This document shows, in pieces, positions 1-11,500 of a stretch of 64,000 nucleotides of DNA. Position 1 is the stretch's first letter. Each line of letters opens with the position of its first letter. Where the stretch lies: assembly GCA_932294295.1 (NCBI GenBank), contig OW028584.1, positions 29,386,470 through 29,450,469 on the forward strand. Reading direction: 5' to 3'. This stretch comes from Alitta virens. Its lineage: Eukaryota > Annelida > Polychaeta > Phyllodocida > Nereididae. The translations under genes were made by a program, and so were the position numbers. The notes beneath the pieces are model-generated. The model was not told the origin of the DNA and did not search any database. It saw only the letters and a program-made list of their open reading frames with translations.

Positions 1-2
1 GG

Positions 3-383
3 CCATATTGGCTGGAGATTCAGAGTGAGTGGGAAGTAGTTGACAGCTACGAGGCGGACCTGAGAGTCGGCCTGAGTCTGGTAGGTTTAAGACCAGCTGG
101 CAGAGCTGAATGGGTGCACGACTGGGGGCAAAGTGACCATAGGTTTGAGCCCATGCTGTGTGGGGCAGGCGAGAGGCCCAGGCAGCTGTATCGCCATCAA
201 TACGAGGTAGATGAAGGCAGGCAGTACGTCGAGGCAGTGAGGCCCGGTGCCAAATCCGTGCAGTTCGTCGATGATGTCGCTCTTGCAGCCCCAGAAGAGC
301 AGTCTGCCCGGGAGAAGTCCACCCGGAACCAGGGCCGCAAATCCCAGCCAGAATTGTCCAAAGCGTTTGAGAGGAATTATTGA
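3..383 (+). CDS. Possible partial coding exon cut by the left window edge
   Basis: The frame starting at base 3 is open for 126 codons to a TGA at 381-383. The block is clearly more GC-rich than the following kilobases, and many codons begin with G, as in real coding DNA. The product would be hydrophilic and rich in Glu, Arg and Asp, and I do not recognise it. The antisense strand shares the same codon boundaries and is also open (425 down to 87) with a hydrophobic product, which may only mirror the plus-strand codon pattern. Strand is therefore uncertain. It could be the 3' end of a gene to the left or a fragment of a transposon ORF. Confidence 0.3.
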   Translation, partial: PYWLEIQSEWEVVDSYEADLRVGLSLVGLRPAGRAEWVHDWGQSDHRFEPMLCGAGERPRQLYRHQYEVDEGRQYVEAVRPGAKSVQFVDDVALAAPEEQSAREKSTRNQGRKSQPELSKAFERNY

Positions 384-780
384 TATGAAATTTCCAGTTG
401 AGAAGCTCATCAATGAAGACACCAAGGAATTTTATTTCAGAAACATTTTGTATTTCTATGCTATTGATTGAAATTACAGGGATAATGATAGCGATAGAAC
501 GCGATATGATCATTAGGGAACATCATACAATTGCAACAGAAAGTGACAAGACACAACACAAAATCCTCCAGAGGGAATGCGATAATCACTAGTGAACACG
601 AAAATTATTTTTTACTGACATGTGTATGGAACCTCTAAGCAACATGAAAATGACAGCTTTTTGCCATCCTTGCAAAACATCACGTTCACTTGAAAAAATG
701 TGCGTTCCCTTACAAAAAGTACAGGTTCCCATTGGAAAAAAAAGCATTCCCTCGCGAGTAGATGTTTCCTCACAAAAAAA
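384..780. other. Non-coding flank of the minisatellite
   Basis: No gene seen. The stretch holds degenerate relatives of the downstream repeat unit (TTCCC-rich and GTGAT-rich pieces). A block near 572-645 (GGGAATGCGATAAT, then ACTGACATG) reappears in direct orientation near 2090-2140 beyond the array. Confidence 0.5.
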
Positions 781-1917
781 TGTTTTCCCTATATTGTGAT
801 GCTTGTATTCCCTTAATTGTGATGATTGTTTTCCCTTAATTGTGATGATTATTTTCCCTTAATTGTGATGATTATTTTCCCTTAATTGTGATGATTGTAT
901 TCCCTTAATTGTGATGATTGTATTCCCTTAATTGTGATGATTGTATTCCCTTAATTGTGATAATTGTATTCCCTTAACTGTGATGATTGTATTCCCTTAA
1001 CTGTGATGATTGTATTCCCTTAATTGTGATGATTGTTTTCCCTTAATTGTGATGATTGTTTTCCCTTAATTGTGATGATTGTATTCCCTTAATTGTGATG
1101 ATTGTATTCCCTTAACTGTGATGATTATTTTCCCTTAATTGTGATGATTGTATTCCCTTAATTGTGATGATTGTATTCCCTTAATTGTGATGATTGTATT
1201 CCCCTATTGTGATAATTGTATTCCCTTAATTGTGATGATTGTATTCCCTTAACTGTGATGATTATTTTCCCTTAATTGTGATGATTGTATTCCCTTAATT
1301 GTGATGATTGTATTCCCTTAATTATGATGATTGTATTACCTTAATTGTGATGATTGTGTTCCCTTAATTGTGATGATTGTATTCCCTTAATTGTGATGAT
1401 TGTTTTCTCTTAATTGTGATGATTGTGTTCCCTTAATTGTGATGATTGTTTTCCCTTAATTGTGATGATTGTTTTCCCTTAACTGTGATGATTGTATTCC
1501 CTTAATTGTGATGATTGTATTCCCTTAATTGTGATGATTGTATTACCTTAATTGTGATGATTGTATTACCTTAATTGTGATGATTGTATTCCCTTAATTG
1601 TGATATTTGTATTCCCTTAATTGTGATGATTGTATTCCCTTAATTGTAAAGGTTGTTTTCCCATAATTGTGATGATTGTTTTCCCTTAATTGTGATGATT
1701 GTGTTCCCTTAATTGTGACGATTGTGTTCCCTTAATTGTGATGATTGTATTCCCTTAATTGTGATGATTGTATTCCCTTAATTGTGATGATTTTATTCCC
1801 TTAATTGTGATGATTGTTTTCTCTTAATTGTGATGATTGTATTCCCTTAATTGTGATGCTTGTATTCCCTTAATTGTGATGATTGTTTTCCCTTAATTGT
1901 GACGATTGTGTTCCCTT
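781..1917. repeat. 23-bp AT-rich minisatellite, about 49 units
   Basis: The unit reads roughly TTCCCTTAATTGTGATGATT plus TGT/TGTA. It is repeated head to tail for about 1.14 kb with mostly single-base variants: TGTATT versus TGTTTT, AATTG versus AACTG, occasional GACGATTG. Variant units recur in blocks, suggesting expansion by multi-unit duplication. There are no unique spacers, so this is not a CRISPR array. Confidence 0.97.
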
Positions 1918-3609
1918 TTCGCATTCCCTCATGTTAACTGAGAATGTGAAGATCATGAATTAGTTTTTTTGCGAGGGATTGCACTGATCACAATAGAACA
2001 CATGAGGTAATGCAAAAACATTGTGAGGGATGGCGGAAACATCTCAAGAGAGCGCCAAAAACATCACGATAGAATACGATGATCGCAAGGGAATGTGATA
2101 ATAAATTTTTCCTGACAGGTCCTCTTAGGGCCTCCTAACATGTCTATTTAGGGGTTCTGTCGAAAGGAGCATATAACAAGGAGAAAGATAACATTTACAT
2201 TCAGGGTGCAGGGATACATTTATATTGTTCCAAATTACTTTCTCATATTGTGCTGTGGCATAGCTACCAATCCCATAAGAATTGTGCAGTTTGGAAGAAA
2301 GCATGAAACTTTATTGACCTATTGATAAACCTGGACAAAAGAAACAAATTGGGATATTGGAGCATTTCATATCTTCAACTGGTCAACTGATTGGTAGCAC
2401 GAATTTGTGAAATCACATATTGATGTGCATGAAACAGACATGTATCTTACATGCAATGACAGCCTTGGGGAAGAGGACAATCTAAGTGTATGGCAGAACT
2501 TCCTATCTCATATTGCTGATGACTGGCAGCCACTTTAACTAAAAATCCCTTTGACTATTTTGACACCCATGAGTTCAACTAGTAAGATGAATAAATCAAA
2601 CTAGGCACATTGAAGGATCTTTTAGAGAAATATTTAAAGATAATTGGACATTTTATCAACGGTTATTGGTGATTGTTTGGGAATGGTTCCATCATTTTTG
2701 GAGCTAAGCAATATTTTATATTTACACATGGCAATTTTGACATAGGCTTTCATACACGGGTTTCCTCTAAGAAGATGACGAGGAAAGTCGGCCATTAAAA
2801 ATCAAGGGGGTGGAGTTTATCTCACCAAGTTAAATTTTATGAAGGGGTAATTTCTCAAAGTTTGTTCACTTATTTTCTAACAATTCTAAGAGCCAATCCA
2901 ACACTGAGCAATCTGAGCAGTAATCATATATGTTAATGTGAAACACTTGACATTGAGCATACAATTTATAGGATCCGGTATCAACATGGGAATATATGGC
3001 AGCACTTCAAGACTTTGGATCAAGCCATTGAGTTTTCAATAATTCTTTCAAATGGTCTTGGCAGTTTTAGCAATATACTGTTCTGTACACCTTTTGATCA
3101 GATGCCACAACCAAACTAAGAAGTCTTGAATGATTAGCACAGGTCCCAACTAAGTCAGATAGGGGACAGACAAGTGCTGCACCAGTTCAGAAAAGGCTAC
3201 ATGCTGGCCAGGGTATCATGGTTGCTTTGGTTTTCTTGAGCATTCTTTCTAGCATTGCTGTCCAACTTAACTGTGACTGCCAACCAAACGTAAAACATCT
3301 TTTGCATTTGACTTGACACAGACGAAACAGACTTGAGAAATTGTGGTGAATGGCCCCAGCATTACTACCATATGTTACATAGTGATTCACTATGATATTG
3401 ACCCCTTCCTTCAAGATGCTGATGATATTGGTTGGTGCAGTACAGTAAATGTGTCCTGCAGTGATGAAATAGTCTACATTTTTCTAAGTGATTATTGTAT
3501 AATAACAGTGGTCAACGATAAAAGAGGTGAAACATTTCTTGATGAAGTTCTGCAGTGAAAATTTACGAGTGATGCATTCAAAGGTTTGGGTGTTCCGGTA
3601 GGCCTTATT
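1918..3609. other. Intergenic stretch, no supported gene
   Basis: Bases 1918-2130 contain degenerate minisatellite-like motifs in inverted orientation (GAGGGATTGC, GAGGGATGGC). From 2130 to 3609 there are only short open stretches without splice or codon support, possibly old transposon remnants. Confidence 0.5.
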
Positions 3610-4265
3610 TGGTAATTATTGGTCAGAAAACGAATGAGCAACAGATTTAAATTCGGAGGTTATTTTTGCCTAAATATTTTATAAGCCTTTTGTGTTCATT
3701 TATAACAATCAATACCAAGTGCACTGTTGTCATGGCTTATGCTCTTGACATGTAACAGGACCCTACACCATGCACCTAATTGGCATATTCTTGAATTTCT
3801 TCATATATTAGCAACAAAGAGGTACAGTATACACATATTCCCATGCTTTGGGGGACCATCCCAGCTTTGGAGTAGTAAAAGTATACTTTTCTCAGAAGCA
3901 GCCAAGCTCTTAGCATATATGTGGTATGTTGTATTGCATAATGAACTATTGATTTAATAAATATTTACCTATGTAGGCAATTATCCGGCCAAGCACAAAC
4001 AACTGACAATATCTTCATAGTGCATTCTCTGATTATGAAGCAAAAACAGAGAAATAACCCTCTATGGCTATGCTTTGTTGACTTCACAGAAAAAGTTTTT
4101 TTTAAGAAATGTTATTCTCTGTTTTTCATATATGGAAAACCAGCTTCAATGACACCGTTTGCAACCATTTTATAGATAATTCCATGAATAACACAGTTCC
4201 CCTTTTTGGTAATTGTTGGTCAAAAAACGAATGAGCAACAAATTTAAATTTGGAGGTTATTTTTG
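3610..4265. repeat. Dispersed repeat family A, copy 1, with internal duplication
   Basis: Bases 3662-3990 (AATACCAAGTGCACTGTTG ... GGGGGACCATCCCAGC ... GCAATTATCCGG) are nearly repeated at 7165-8010. A 55-bp piece at 3610-3665 (GTCAGAAAACGAATGAGC) recurs at 4208-4265 (GTCAAAAAACGAATGAGC). This looks like a mobile element or local duplication of unknown class; no transposase ORF is visible. Confidence 0.8.
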
Positions 4266-5201
4266 CGTCTAAAATCGGCATCCGACATGCCGACTTTGAT
4301 ATTTATTTGTATTATTTTTGCCAAAGATTGTAATAATAAGCAATTAAGAATAATATTTTTTTCTATCACAGCGAAGATGTCATCTCCAATGTATTGCATA
4401 GTTTCCCAGGCACTACTGTCAGTCCACAATTTGATGCAGGATCCATTTGCATATTCTAATTGGGTTATAACGTAGGGTTTACAAAATTATTTTTGGGTTA
4501 TAACGTACGGTTTACAAAATTGTTTTTTATTCATTTATATCTTTAAAAAAACCTTGGTCCTTTAGAGGAGCAGACGAGCGTCTTACCACTAAACTACCCA
4601 GTCTGAGACGGACAGTTTTAAATATTCCAACAGGGTGCTCTTTATCTGCTCTGTATATGGTACCTCAGGCTAATGTTAGATTTAGTTTCTACACTATGAT
4701 GCATAGTTTTTCTTTTTTAGAAATGTTATTCGACTGGTGATTAGAGAAGCGGTATCCATCCTATTAATGCAAACTGCCTGTTTTATTGTTTTTCGACAAA
4801 TGAGTCAAATTTGACCTTCGATATTGTAAGTGAAATATTTACATGTACCACTACAACCAAATGTCCTTAATGGATATGTGATGGAGTTATTTCTTCAGAA
4901 TCCAGGATATCAGTTTTGAGGGTTTCAATTTCAAAAGAAAAGCAACTCAAGGTCATTATGAATAATATCAGATATTTATTGTCTGAAAAATGCTAAATTT
5001 TATCACAGGAGAAAGGCAAGATCGATAGATTATCACAATCAAAACACGATTACATACTTACAACACCTAGATAAAATTACATCTACAACCAGATGAATTT
5101 ATAAATATAGGCCTAACAGCAATTGAAGCTGCATAGATTATATCAAAGCGTCTTGGAAGGAAAAAATATCACATCAAGCTAGGGGCACATAGAGATACAT
5201 A
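4266..5201. other. Intergenic DNA with a possible tRNA-like SINE fragment
   Basis: No gene seen. On the minus strand around 4550-4615 a stretch contains TAGTTTAGTGGTAAGACGC, similar to a tRNA A-box region, but without an acceptor stem or clear B box. A short duplicated phrase (TAACGTA.GGTTTACAAAATT) lies at 4467-4520. Confidence 0.35.
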
Positions 5202-5317
5202 CACTGGCGGATCCAGGGGGGGGGGGGCATGGGGCCCATGACATAGTGACCCAACCAGAGACACCTTAATAGTCATGGTTTTGCCCCCCCCCCCCCCCAC
5301 GGCTGGATCCGCCACTG
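5202..5317. mobile_element. Small foldback MITE with poly-G/poly-C arms
   Basis: The left arm has CTGGCGGATCCAG followed by a G run; the right arm has a C run and then CTGGATCCGCCACTG, its near-perfect reverse complement. About 115 bp in all, with no ORF. It lies just downstream of the GPI-protein gene's polyadenylation region. Confidence 0.85.
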
Positions 5318-5362
5318 GATACATAATACAGAATATGTGAATGAGAAATTTGTGAAGAAAAG

Positions 5363-5368
5363 TTTATT
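5363..5368 (-). promoter_or_regulatory. Polyadenylation signal AATAAA (minus strand)
   Basis: TTTATT on the plus strand, about 210 bp beyond the TAG stop of the GPI-protein gene. It is the nearest canonical AATAAA downstream of that stop. Confidence 0.6.
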
Positions 5369-5576
5369 TCAATTTACTGTCCTATATAAAAAAAAATTCA
5401 ATCCTTAATACTGTTAATTCCAAGTGTTATCAGTAGATAATAGACAAAAAAAAAAATATATAAAAAAAAATATATATATATATATATATAGAATATGAAT
5501 TTCCAAATTTAACAAAAGAACATTATAAAGAAAAATGGAAAACAAATCGTTAAAAAATATATTTTAAAAAACTCCC

Positions 5577-8500
5577 CTAATGAATCATTAGTGCCAAAGC
5601 AGCTGCCAAAATGCATCCAGTAGCGGTGAAAATGGGATAACTAGCTCCGTTGCCCGCATCATCACCATAAGTGTTGTCGATCTGGAGCGTCGAGTCACTT
5701 TGTTCTCCTGTTGAGGAGGCACTAACTGTCGGATCGTACAGGAAGTAGTTCGAGACATTGCGGATGCACATGCTAATCTTGGAGTCCTTGCCAGAATCTT
5801 CGACCCGGAAGTCACTATCTGCGATTTGGACTGTGGTGTTGTCGACATCAACCTGCGAATAATAAGACAAAGGTTTGATATATATTGTATTGGATTTATA
5901 GTATTTAGGGCCTGTCAAATTTCATTGCTGGAAAGATTACAGTGCCCTCAAAAGGATTGGGACAGTTTGTATTCCAATATAATTTTTTTCAGTGACCTTG
6001 AAAGTTCTGGACTTCAAAAGATGGTAACACTGTTAACACCTCAAACTCCCGTGCAATGTTCACGGTAAGCACAAAATAGCTGCCGGTCCAAAGGACCAGC
6101 TGGGAAAGCTGGGTACCGGTCCTTGAGCAAACCTGCCGGTCCCTAGCAGGCCATAACATTAGCCTTTCATCCAGACCTGCCGGTCCTGGGGAAGTCATTA
6201 AATCTGTCAGGTCCTGCCTCAATTGAAGCTGCCGGTCAGGGCCGACGAACCGGCCCTTATTTCGAACACTCCTTCAGTGGCCAACACAGGGCTCTGGGCA
6301 ATGCACACTATATATAGTTATGCCTGTTTAGCTATCTCTACCTAGCAGAGAGATCTCTCAGGTTGACATGTTGTAAAACATAATATCAACCAGCGACACT
6401 CACACATCTCAGTCCATTACAAAGCAGAACACCACATATTTAGAAATAGTGCTAAAGGTATTTTCGTTAATTGATATGTTTATTTGACCAGATACATGGT
6501 TAAAATGTGTTTATCACATCCCAATTGAGTTTGCCAGAGGCATTGCTCCATTTAATTTTGTCACTTAGTAAGTCCGATTTTTAAATCATAAATGTCATCA
6601 GTTATAATGTAGTGGTAAGCTCCTATTTGCTTGAAACTCTGTTGGGGAAAACAATATTTGAACTGTCCCAAAGAAATCATATAATGAATCATAAACCAAT
6701 GAGGCATAATGGATCAGGCTTTTGGAATATACTTTATAACATTTTTATGGACTAATTATATCCAATGTACTACTAATCTGGTATCTTCAAGACTGACAAA
6801 TTGCACATAATTTTCTTTGGGACATGTCCTTTTTCATTGCTTGATCTGTATTGCCATTTTTCCAATTTCAATATATTTTTTTATTTATTGGTTTTATGAA
6901 CTTCAGAATTGTTTTATGCACTATTTCCCTTTTTCTAAACTTGCCACGTTTTTGACCAGAAATCTATTTAAATCTTATCAGCTTTATAAATTTGTGTACA
7001 CCAGTTAAAATTTGTGATATCATAATTACTGAGCCAAGAGCCTATTATCGTTCACATGGCATTTTATTGTTACAAGTTTACAGTTGGTTTGCTTGCTGTG
7101 TCATTTAACATCATACATCCATAGGTCATGGCATAGTACATAATACGTGTATATCTTCGTAAACAGCCTAAATATTTTCTAAGCCTTTTGTGTACACAAA
7201 GCGTTCGGCACACATTAAGAGAATCAATACCAAGTGCACTGTTGTTATGGCTTATGCTATGGACATGTAACAGGACCCTGCACCATGCACCTAATTGGCA
7301 TATTCTTGAAATTTCTTCAGTATATATATGAATCTTGTTTTGGGCCTCAATAGCTGCTCTGTCTTTATTATTCTAATCCCTCATTTTTCAGTTAATTTCG
7401 AGCCATTCATGAAAACTGTTAGTAAGTTGGTGAAAGGTTATAAAGATTTTGACTAAACTTTAGAATTTTTACCCTCAGCAAAAATATTATATATAGTATT
7501 GTGTAGTAACTTCGGTGAAATGTTGTCCATGTGCCGGGCGGGTGGGCATAAACACTTTCGCTTCTGGACAGAACTCCAACGCTATTGCATGTACATTGAT
7601 ATAATTTGGAATTTTTTTTATTCTTTATGTTTTTATTCTTTATGTTTTACGAAATTTCCTTTCCGGAGCAGAACTCTGACACTATTGCATCTACATGCTT
7701 GAAACTTTGTCATAAATACATAATTTTAACAATGTGAATTTTATGCAACTGGTGTTTTGAGCAGGTAAATGGCTGCCTGCATTGGCCATGCAGCATATGT
7801 CAAAAGTTCTAATTATTGATGTTTCATATATTAGCAACAAACAGGTATACACATATTCCCATGCTTTGGGGGACCATCCCAGCTTTGGAGTAGTAAAAGT
7901 AGGCTTTTCTCAGAAGCAGCCAAGCTCTAAGCATATATGTGGTATGTTGTATTGCATAATGAACTATTGATTTAATATATATTTACCTATGTAGGCAATT
8001 ATCCGGTTCATTAGGGGACTTTCATACGTAAGCTTTAACAATTATTTCAATGCACGTTTATTGAGGTTGCTGCAGAGAAGCGCCATGTTATGTTTTTATT
8101 AGTTAGCCTTAGTCATTGTCATACAAAATGAAATGTTTTTGACTAAGCAGTTAGTCATCATGACTTTTATGACATGCAGCGACATTGGCAGATACTGAGT
8201 CAGATTAGCATTTATTCACCCACATAATCACACATACACTAAAAATAAATATGTAAGTGGGAGGTGACACCCCAGAGACAATTACATGTCGCTATAGGGG
8301 TGCCACCTGATAAGGGACGGGGGGGGGGGGGGGTGCACTGGAGGAACCATCATGCAGACCACATCATCAGCTACAAGTCAACATAGGATAAAGATAGGGA
8401 AAGAAAAGTCAGTAGAATCCAGCTATTTTCAACAAAACATTGCAATATCTCAGAATTGGATAATTATCAAGATTAATTACAGAAATTGTATTTTACTACT

Positions 8501-11500
8501 CAAAATAATGTGTAAATTTTGGCAAATATAACATGAATAGAAGTTCTATCACATATTGTCGCATATGATGAAATGTGTGTCTTTTTAACGTAAGTCTTTG
8601 GGCCATCTATGGAATGAGTATGATTTTATCTTTAAAACATTGTTCCGAATTGTTAAAAAAATTTGGAAATTTGTATTTAATGCCATACCTAGCAAACTCA
8701 TGTCTAATTCAAGGAATAACAAATGTTTCTTCTCTTTTGATACCTGTGGTGAAAAGAAGTTTTTACAAAAAATACCAGAATCATGGACTTAGTCTGGCAA
8801 CAAGTCATTCTCCTATCACATTATGAAAGTCTATCACCTGTCAATCCAAATTTTCCTGTTTGAAGTTTTCAAGACAAATTTACTTATTTAATAATTAATG
8901 AGCAATTGAAAACCAGTAGATTGTATTTCAATGTTACCAAATAAGGAGAAATATGTTATACCATAATTAGATTTTCTTTTTTGACACTTCATGTTTACAT
9001 TATCCACTTATAAGCTCACTTTGGTTGGGTCCATATATTTTGATTTAAAATATTTGAGTTGTATGTATTGGACTTGTCAAATCTTTTTTTTAGTATAGTG
9101 TCATATTTTACATAGAAAGGATGAAACTGTTATATAGGGGGTAGTCGTCAGTCATACGTCTGAAATAATTAATGGATTTTGATAAATGATTTAGTGTGCT
9201 AAATCCCCCCAGAAAGCAATACATAATTTCCAATATTATTAACGTCATCATTACAGCGAAGTTATTAGAAACCAGGTTTTCATTAGCATTTATTGGCTGC
9301 CAAATAAAACCTGCGATAATCCTGGATGTGTCGGTCATAATGTAAATTGATTACTGAAATAACATATTTTAAGCAGTTCAAGCATACTTGGAAATGTGCT
9401 GACATTGAGTCAAGCCCATTCTGAAATTTGAAACTACTGATCAGATTTATAATGATTTAATAATTACTTGTAGAGTTCAAGGTTGATTAAGAAAATCCTC
9501 AGCTAGATATTTATAGTCAATGTAATAGTTTTATATAAACATTCTTTGAATTTTTTTCTTTTTGACATGTGACATCTGGAGTGTTTTACCGCCACTGATT
9601 GGTTAATTTTGTAAATTGTGAAGCTCAGTGGAATCTGTGATATTCATGTGTTTGAGACACTCATAGCAATTATACTCGATTTGGTCAAATAAACTCCTAA
9701 AACAGTTATCTATAATTCGTGATTACGCCAGATAGGGTTTTACAGTGCTATCTTTTTTGGCTGGAGCTTTGTCTATGTTTCATTTTTTTATGGGAATTAA
9801 GGAATGACATTTATACAAACATAGCAGAAACAGAAACAGCATCCTCCAGAATAAAGTGGAAATTCAAGAACGATTCTACATAATTTGGTCACTGGTATGT
9901 TAAAATAAAGCTGAAAATAAGAACAGTATATTGGGTGTCAATGCTGGGATACAATGTACAAAATTATGAACACCTGTCATCTCAAATGAGATAACCCTAT
10001 GCATACTAGCTTGGTCACTGTCACTGTGTCAGATCCCAAGTTTTTTAATTCTTAATATCCACCTGTAGTCTCTGAACTGAGAGGAGATGATAGGTTAGCA
10101 CATGCTTCAGAACACTGTTTAACATCACTTGTGAGTTCTCAGTCTCTCACCAATCAGTTTAGATTCTGGTTTATTTTATTTGGTCATTCACATTTTTCAG
10201 CTTTTGCTTCCACAATACTATGTAATGCACCAGACAATTTGTTTGTTTTTTCTAAAACTTTCAACAATATATTGTATTATAGTAAAATGTTTAAACAGTA
10301 ATATTTCAGCAAAGGCTTTCCTCAGATGTGCTGTGCAATGTAGGCTTCAGGGGTCATTGTCAAACTCAGCTTTTATTTTGTCTTCAAATAATGGCAAACC
10401 TTTTATTTTAATGTATATAGTGACATTATATGGCTGGATTGCCAGTGAGGGAATGTGATACAACAATAAGCAATTGAAACATCATAATAACTAAGCCAAA
10501 TATATAATATTTTTTTCATGCACATGGTATAGAAAAGTGCACCACCTGAAATACATTTATATATAATGGCCTAGTGCATAACTTAGTAAACAGGCTAAAT
10601 ATTTTATAAGCCTTCCACTGTATCTGACCCACTAATATTAAGCCTTACACACAAATCAATACAGTGCAAAGTATCAAGCTATGAACAGGTAACAAATGAT
10701 CTTGGTTGGTGCCCTACCAGTGCTTTTTCCCCAGGAGAATATGCAGTGACAAAGTAACTATAGGGAAAATGTGTGACCGAATAGTGACTATGTGACTAAG
10801 TTGCCCAATATTTTTGCTGCGTTTGTCAAAATTCACTATGCCTATGGCCAATACCATCAGTTTCATGGTCCAGTGGTAGTGCACTCAATCTCTGACCCCA
10901 ATGTTCCTGGTTGAAGACGGATAGGGACTCTCATCAATATAGTGATGGCAAATCGGTCTCAAAACTGACATCGATTAATCGGCAAGCTGTTCGATGCGAT
11001 AATCGATTTTTAAATCGAATTAATTTTTCCATGGACTGAGAACAAATGCAAAGAAGAACATTAACTCCTCAACGTTCAAACTTTAATGACACCTTAATTT
11101 AGTATACAAAGTCCCACAAACGGAAAAATCCATTTTTCAACACTAGCACTGATTATCGGCTGTTACTTTGTTTTGCCGACGATAAACGACTAAAATCGGC
11201 GTTCATGCCATCACTACATCAATATGTGATTTTGATACCTTTACAGTCATGGAAACCTACGTGGTCTAGTGGTAGTGTGATGACCTTTCAATCAAGACAT
11301 TCCTGGTTCAAATACTGCCAAGAACTCTTTGCTGTAAAATGATTTAAATGCTGTAACATTCCTGCTCTCTTGGCACTGTAGTCTCATAGTCACTATTCGG
11401 CTACATAGTCTCCCTGTAGTCACTTTGTCACTGAATAGTCTCCTGGGGAAAAAGCTCTAGTATACAGCTGCCCTATCGGTTGAGGTCTTTTTGAGCTAGT

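Noticed and set aside
781..1917. CRISPR-like regular array
   Set aside because: Units are contiguous with no unique spacers, in a eukaryotic genome; it is a minisatellite.
2412..2538. Plus-strand open stretch near 2.4 kb
   Set aside because: Short, without start, splice sites or a recognised motif; may be a transposon remnant.
3343..3558. 71-codon plus-strand ORF
   Set aside because: No domain, splice site or codon bias to support it.
4550..4615. tRNA gene on the minus strand
   Set aside because: Only an A-box-like half; no cloverleaf can be drawn. At best a SINE fragment.
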